This document shows, piece after piece, positions 57,850 to 64,000 of a stretch of 64,000 nucleotides of DNA. This DNA comes from Prosapia bicincta (taxonomy: Eukaryota > Arthropoda > Insecta > Hemiptera > Cercopidae). Location of the stretch: contig JBAIZL010000002.1 in the NCBI GenBank assembly GCA_036971475.1, forward strand, positions 350,039,082 through 350,103,081. The letters are read 5' to 3'. Made by a program: the position numbers and the translations under genes. Each line of letters opens with the position of its first letter. The first letter of the stretch is position 1. The notes beneath the pieces were generated by a model. That model searched no databases and was not told the DNA's origin. It was given only the letters and a program-made list of their open reading frames with translations.

Positions 57850-59100
57850 ATGAATAAACTAGAAAATCATTTAAAATTACTAATAGCTAGGAGAGAAAAG
57901 CTATATCGCCGTATCCAAATTCTGTATGATCTTTCTAAAGAAATCTCAGATCTAAGTTAGAAAAATTTAAAGCGAGATATAATAATATAGGCGACTCATA
58001 TACACAATTTGAAGCCGTTCCAGAGCAAATAATAGCAACGTCATTACAAATTGATCCCGAAAAACAATACGAAACTGTTCAAAAAGCCGAAGCCTTTGAC
58101 GAGTTGTATTTTAAAATACAAGTAGTCTATAATAGAATTAGTTATGCGGAACAATCCTCTGTTGGCTGTAGGAGTAAGGATAAAACTTCTAGTAGGCCTC
58201 GTTTACCAGAAATTGCCTTGCCAAAGTTTGACGGATCTTACAATGAATGGACACCATTTTACGATAATTTTCGCGTTCTCATCATTGAAAATACGTCACT
58301 CAGTGACATTGAAAAGTTTCACTATTTACTCTCTGCACTTTCTGGTTCTGCGTTAAGCATTTCTCGCAGCCTTAATATATCAGAGAAGAATTATTGCATT
58401 ATTTGGAAATCCTTAGTAGACAAATATCAAAACAAGCATGTGCTAGGAATATCCTTATTAAACACACTCTTTAGTTGTACTCCACAGCATAATGAGTCAG
58501 CTTCGACTTTAAATGATTTTTTAGGAAAGTTTTATGAACCGGTTATTGCACTTAAGGCACTGGGTATTCCAGACCTTGCTGATTTTTTGTTTATGTATAT
58601 TGCTTTGAGAAATTTACCAGTTACTAGATGCAAGCAGTTTGAATTACAGAACATTGATTCCGAAATACCTAAGTATGATGATTTAGTGAAATTCTAACAA
58701 AACCATGCACGTATATTAGGAATATCTCAAGATAACGATATACACCCAGCTCATAAGCACATTAATAGAAACCCTGCTCTGAAAACTGTTACATCTTCAA
58801 AGCGAGGGTCCGCTGTTAAAAATCTTATTCCATTTTCAAATAGAGTCTTGGTCACTTCCTCTACTGATGCATCTAAACTTTGTCCATGCTGCAAACTACT
58901 TCATACTATATTCAAATGTCCTGAATACCAACGTATCAGCCTTTATCAACGTAAAGATTTAGTTAAAGCCAATAAACTATGTTTTAATTGTCTGAAAGGT
59001 TCACATAGCGTGTCTCGTTGTCTATCCCAGACAAATTGTTTAACTTGCGGCCACCGACACCACACATACCTTCATTTAGAACATACTCAGCCTATTGTGA
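57850..59100 (+). pseudogene. gag: BEL-3 gag (one frameshift, one stop)
   Basis: ATG 57850 gives MNKLENHLKLLIARREKLYRR, homologous to the BEL-1 and BEL-2 starts. A one-base shift near 57950 produces a TAG (57958-57960). The rest lies in the frame of 58104-58697: RLPEIALPKFDGSYNEWTPF is the DUF1759 signature. A TAA at 58695-58697 interrupts. The frame then continues to the zinc knuckles (CPCCKLLHTIFKCPEY, CFNCLKGSHSVSRC, CLTCGHRHHTYLH) at about 58880-59080 and on into protease. Confidence 0.87.
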
Positions 59101-62100
59101 ACGATTCGTGCAGCATTTTAGTGCATGTTGCATCACCTCAAACCAATCCTTCTCTTCAGTCGGTTAATGATTCAATCACTAACAATACCTCTACTAGCTT
59201 AGTTCAAGATTCACAGCAGCATTATTCTACTGTAATACTAGGGCCTGCAGTTATTCATGTCAAGGACTCAAACGGCCTGTTTCAACCTGTTAGAGCAATT
59301 ATTGACTCATGTGCCAAAACTTCCTTCATGACATCTGCCTATCCAAAGCGTTTAGGGTTGGTACGAAGAAAATGTTCATTCCCTATAGCTGGTCTAGCCC
59401 AGAATGAGGTCAAGGGTACTAAAGGAGTTGTCACGTGTATACTAAAGCCTCGAGACTCCATAACTCCTCAACTACATTCTGAGGCTGTGATACTTTCAAA
59501 AATCACTGCTCATATGCCTAGCGTTCATATTCCCACTCACATCGTCTCCAAGTTGAAACATCTATATCTGGCTGATCCCACATACCCTATTTTCACATAC
59601 CCTCTCAGATTGATTTTCTGATAGCTGCGGATTTATTTTCTGAGGTCTATGATGGACAACAGCTCAGTACTACGGATGGCTGCCCCTCCGCTCTTCATAG
59701 CATCTTTGGTTGGGTTATTACAGGAAAGTTGAAGGATAAGCAACCTCAGCTTGCACTCACTTCATCATGCTTGCTTATTTCAAGTGCAAGTAGTATTAAC
59801 AGAAGTTTAAGACGTTTCTGGGAGATAGAGGAAGTTCCTCATATGATACCTCCCAACCCAGATGATGTCCAATGTGAAGAGAGTTTTAAGGAATTACACT
59901 ATCGTGATATGGAAGGTCGTTATGTTCTTCCTCTTCCAATAAGAGAAAGTGATAACGTCTTAGGTCAGTCACGCGACCAAGCAACCAATAGGTTCAAGTA
60001 CCTGGAGAAAAGGTTAGGGCGTGATGCCAATCTGTATAGAGAGTATAAGTCCTTTATGAGGGAATATGTTAACCTTGCACACATGCGTTTCTTATCAAAT
60101 AATTCGCCTCAAGAACAACCCTATTTCATACCTCATCACTGCGTTATCGAAGATTCTAGTTCATCCACTAAGGTTCGTGTACTGTTCGATGCATCTATGA
60201 AGACTACAAATAATAGGTCACTAAATGATATACTGTTGACAGGGCCTAAGCTAGAAAATGATATTGCTGATGGTTTGGTAAAATTTCGATTGCATCCATT
60301 AGTTTTAATTACGGGTATTTGTAAGATGTACAGGCAAATATTAGTCCGTTCACAAAATCGAAAGTATCAGCATATTCTCTGGCGGGAAAACCCCAACGAG
60401 TCGATCCTGGAATTTTAACTCATGACAATTATGTATGGTGTTTCATCTGCTCCTTATTTGGCTTTGCGAACATTGAAACAACTTGCTATAGACGAAGGAG
60501 ATAAGTTCCCTCTTGCAGCCAAGGTTCTTCAAGAGGACATTTATATTGATGATATTCTGACAGGCGCAGCGAATGTTCAAGAAGCATTGGATTTACAAAA
60601 TCAACTTATAAATCTTCTTGCATTAGGAGGATTCAGTCTTCATAAATGGAGCAGCAATTACGCTAGCTTACTTGAGGCTATACCTGACGAACACAAGGAA
60701 GTTCCTATTTCGTTGGATTCAGATGGAAATCACATCATCAAGATTTTACGTCTTCAATGGATTGCTAAATAAGACATGTTCTCTTACAGTATAACTCCCA
60801 TCAACCTAATATACACAAAACGTGCCATTTTATCCCGTATCTCACGCATATTTGATCCTCTCGCTTGGCTATCCCCTGTGATTATATTGGCCAAACCCAT
60901 GGTTCAAAGATTCTGGATACTTGGGCTTAGTTGGGATGATGAAGTTCCCCCAAACATTCAAAAGGAATGGGCAACCTTTGCCTCGGAACTACACCTTATA
61001 TCTAATATAAAATTAAGCCGGTTTACAGTGTCTCCGGGGTCAGGCCTATGCTACCTTGTAGGTTTTTCCGATGCTTCTGAAAAAGGATACAGTGCTGTAA
61101 TTTATTTGATTGACTGTACAACCAACACAGCTACGTCTCATGTTATTATTGGGAAGTCAAAAATGGCACCTTTTAAAACATTTTCTATTCCTCGGTTGGA
61201 ACTTTGTGGAGCATTATTACTTTCAAGAATGTTTGATTATCTTAAAAAAAGTTTAAGTGAAGTTTTGCAAATAGAAGGTATATTTGCATTTACTGATTCA
61301 ATGGTGGTAATTAATTGGCTAAAAACGCATCCTTATTTGCTCAAAACCTTTGTTGCTAACCGTGTGACAGAAATATTGGAGATATTAGATCCTAACAGCT
61401 GGCATTATGTGTCAACAAATCTAAACCCAACTGATTGTAGTTCTCGGGGTCTGTTCCCTAGTCAATTCATAGCTCATTCGCTTTGGTGGTTCGGCCCATT
61501 ATTCATGACATCACTCATAAAGGAATGGCCGCTGCGGTACGCACCTTGCTCAAGTACGAATGTATTACCAGATATCAAGTTGAATATTGATACTATTTGT
61601 GTCGCTGAAACCAAAACACCAAGTTTTAACTTAATTGATAAATTGTCTTCGTTTACCAGGTTAATTAGAGTAACCGCCTGGTGCAAACGATTTATAACAA
61701 ACTGTCATACACAATCTAAAGTTAAAGGTTCATTATCTCATACTGAATTAGGTTCATCTATACATTTCTGGATTCAATACACACAGAAAAGGTACTTTGC
61801 AGAAGATCTAATTTCACTTAAAGGTGGAGGAGAGACATCTAATCCCCTTAGGAAACTGAACCCTTTTTTGGACAATCGTGGGCTTCTTAGGGTAGGGGGT
61901 AGGCTTCGGAATGCTGTCTTGCCACAAGACTTTAGACATCCTATTCTACTACCCAAGTTAAGCTGCTTGACTACACTCTTAGTCGAGCATTATCACAAAT
62001 CTTATTTACATGTTGGACCACGCACACTACAATCATTTATTCAACAGAAGTATTGGATTCTGAGTATTCGCAGTGCTATTAGGTCCACACTCTCCAAATG

Positions 62101-63100
62101 TCTCACCTGTAATAAAATGAAGCCAACGTTCATACATCCTCGTATGGGAGATCTTCCACCCTCACGAACAAGTCAAGGACGACCGTTCATATCTACTGGA
62201 GTTGATTTCGGCGGTCCTATTTTAATTAAGGAATCTAGACGACGAAATGCTAAGATATTTAAGGCATATATTTGTTTGTTTGTGTGTCTATCTACAAAAA
62301 CCGTCCAAATCGAAGTGGTTTCGGATCTTTCAACCGATGCATTTTTGGCTGCACTCGATAGATTTGTCAGTAGACGAGGTATTTGCCACTATATGTTTTC
62401 CGACAATGGAACGAACTTTGTGGGAGCTAACAAGTACCTGACAGACATATTCAAGTACTTCAAAGAGCCTAATAATAAAGCTAGGATAACTGATCATTGC
62501 AGCTCTAAAGGAATCTCTTGGAATTTCAACCCACCTGACGGTCCTCACTTTGGAGGTCTATGGGAGGCCGGAATACGTTCCACAAAATACCATCTCAAGA
62601 TAGTGCTAAATGGACAAGCTCTCACCTTTGAAGAATTATCAGCACTATGTGCAAAAATTGATTCAATTTTAAATTCCAGGCCATTATCTCCGTTATCCAC
62701 ACACGCTAATGAATTTGATGTTTTAACACCCGTACACTTTCTCGACAGCTCTGCTCTGACCGCAGTACCTGAACATGACCTTCAAGAATTACCCATGAAT
62801 CGTCTAAGTCACTGGTAACTAATTTCAAAGGCCGTCCAACATTTCTGGACACGTTACAGGATTGAGTATTTGCACACGCTCCAACAGCGTAGTAAATGGA
62901 CAACGGTATCACCAAACGTGTCTAAAGGTGACTTGGTACTCCTTCAAGATACCGACTCTCCACCTTTACGTTGGCAGTTGGGAAGAATTGAAGATACATT
63001 CCCAGGAAAGGATGGTGTTGTAGTCGTATCAGTAGGAACCACGCGAGTTACTTTCCGACGCCCAGTCGTCAAGATAAGTCCTCTCCCTTACCATGACTAA
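59101..63100 (+). pseudogene. pol: BEL-3 pol (near-complete; three TAA stops and one frameshift)
   Basis: Protease-like AIIDSCAKTSFM at about 59297 (D-S-C in place of the usual D-S-G). A frame change near 59600 leads to the frame used to the end. RT: LITGICKMYRQILV, TAA at 60416-60418, YGVSSAPYLA, catalytic YIDD (about 60543). TAA at 60770-60772. RNase H-like GFSDASEKGY (about 61060) and FTDSMVVINWL. Integrase: TGVDFGGP (D), FSDNGTNF (D), FGGLWEAGIRS (E). TAA at 62816-62818 after NRLSHW. DUF5641-like tail KGDLVLLQDTDSPPLRWQLG ends at TAA 63098-63100. Apart from the stops the order and length are complete. Confidence 0.9.
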
Positions 63101-63218
63101 AGAACATTTTTATTATCACAAGTTTTTTTAGTTCAAGTAGTTTTATTTTTTGTTGTTTAATGTGTGTTTTATTTCTATTTAATTGAGAAAACTTTATTCT
63201 GTTTTCGGTGGGGAGAAA

Positions 63219-63569
63219 TGTTAAGTAAATCCTTTCCTACTTTCTCATTTTTCCTCAAATACAACATTGTGAGTGAGGAACAATTATTTCTATCATAATT
63301 CATTTTTTTAACTACATTTTTACTACGATTGGAGCGCTGTCTCTACTCATCTTGCGGCCGAACGTATTACTACCACCAGTTATAGTTGTGGCATACAACC
63401 GCCTACAAGTAAGTGAACTTTCCCACTAACTCTATTAGATTTCATAGCTAACCTTGCCTTAGCATCCTACATTATATTTTGGGGTATATTAGCGTCAAAT
63501 ACTATTATTTCGTTAATATAATTATAGCAACAGTTTGTCTGTCACTTTTACTTAATTATTGCACAAACA
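63219..63569 (+). repeat. BEL-3 3' LTR
   Basis: 351 bp, TGTTAAGTAAATCC...GCACAAACA, followed by ACTAG. Confidence 0.92.
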
Positions 63570-63574
63570 ACTAG

Positions 63575-64000
63575 ATTACTAACCCACACAGGTGTGTCTT
63601 CAACTTTAGATATAATAACATCAGCTTCTAGTTGCTTTAATTTAGTTTTAAGTCGATCCTTAATCATTATTGCCACTCTACGAGGAGGTTTCACTATGAG
63701 TACTGCATCAGGATTAATGGAAATATGACATTTATAATTCTTTATCTTTCCAGTACCACTAAACACATCAATATTAGAACTGATAAAGTTAGTTTTACTG
63801 ATTGAATCTATTTTCTTAGTAAGACCCAGCACGGTACATGATTGTAAGCCTAAAATGGGCCTATCAGATGGTCCATCAACTACAATAAATTTTAATATAA
63901 CAGATTTATTGCTTTTAAGTAGCTTACAACTCAACTTTACTTTACCTATAATGTTAATCTTATTTCCACCATATGCTATAAGCTTTATTGTTGTTTTCAT
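63575..64000 (-). pseudogene. Gypsy-2 protease C-part and RT N-part, 5' piece of the interrupted pol
   Basis: Minus strand, running in from beyond the window: FIVVDGPSDRPILGLQSC (end of the aspartic protease region), FSGTGKIKNYKCHISINPDA, PPRRVAIMIKDRLKTKL and DTPVWVSNLV (RT fingers). The next residues of the family, EKKDGSLR, are found at 57139 across BEL-3. This piece itself shows no stop before the junction. Confidence 0.87.

Larger units (their letters stand above)
57140..63574 (+). mobile_element. BEL/Pao retrotransposon family 3, inserted antisense in gypsy-2
   Basis: LTRs 57145-57493 and 63219-63569, beginning TGTTA and ending CACAAACA. ACTAG lies on both sides (57140-57144 and 63570-63574). 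Gag and pol are in plus orientation, opposite to the surrounding gypsy-2 reading frame. Complete in structure (about 6.4 kb), with a small number of stops. A purine tract GGTGGGGAGAAA precedes the 3' LTR. Confidence 0.93.

Overview
The window looks like repeat-rich insect chromosomal DNA. It is AT-rich, has long stretches with no gene, and carries arthropod-type transposable elements: BEL/Pao, 17.6/297-like gypsy, a RNase H-bearing non-LTR retrotransposon, Penelope-like, piggyBac and hAT. A hemipteran or other hemimetabolous insect is a guess from overall texture (frequent TAGGCCTA-type words, short TTAGG tracts), not a demonstrated assignment. There is no bacterial operon, CRISPR array, rRNA or convincing tRNA. 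Nearly all coding capacity is transposon-derived and mostly broken. The one sequence that looks like a host gene is a single anoctamin (TMEM16)-like exon on the minus strand at about 44.26-44.45 kb.

Layout. 0-0.9 kb: two Penelope-like reverse transcriptase fragments pointing away from each other. 4.09-16.38 kb: a BEL/Pao element in tandem form (LTR-internal-LTR-internal-LTR), each LTR 401 bp, with one 5-bp target duplication (GGAAG) at the outer edges only. 17.77-18.83 kb: a piggyBac deletion derivative. 19.67-21.34 kb: a decayed hAT transposon with an 8-bp target duplication. 23.4-41.5 kb: a second BEL/Pao family sitting in a (TA)n microsatellite. It is split by an I/LOA-like non-LTR retrotransposon (26.02-37.02 kb, 13-bp target duplication). 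That element is itself split in its endonuclease by a 7.8-kb foldback-type element (26.68-34.50 kb) with two 1,790-bp inverted arms, a 6-bp duplication (TACGAT) and a satellite-like core.

44.64-51.14 kb: a young 17.6/297-like gypsy element with 291-bp LTRs that read as identical, inserted just upstream of the anoctamin-like exon. 53.6-54.3 kb: the 3' part of another non-LTR element. 54.4-57.1 and 63.57-64.0 kb: a minus-strand Ty3/gypsy pol interrupted by a third BEL/Pao element (57.15-63.57 kb, 5-bp duplication ACTAG).

The BEL and gypsy elements encode Gag, aspartic protease, reverse transcriptase, RNase H and integrase, the standard set for copying RNA into DNA and integrating it. All copies here carry stops or frameshifts. 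The most unusual object is the 7.8-kb foldback element: long inverted arms, AG...CT ends, a 6-bp duplication, multi-scale internal repeats and no recognisable protein. The insertions have left a readable relative chronology through their nested target duplications.
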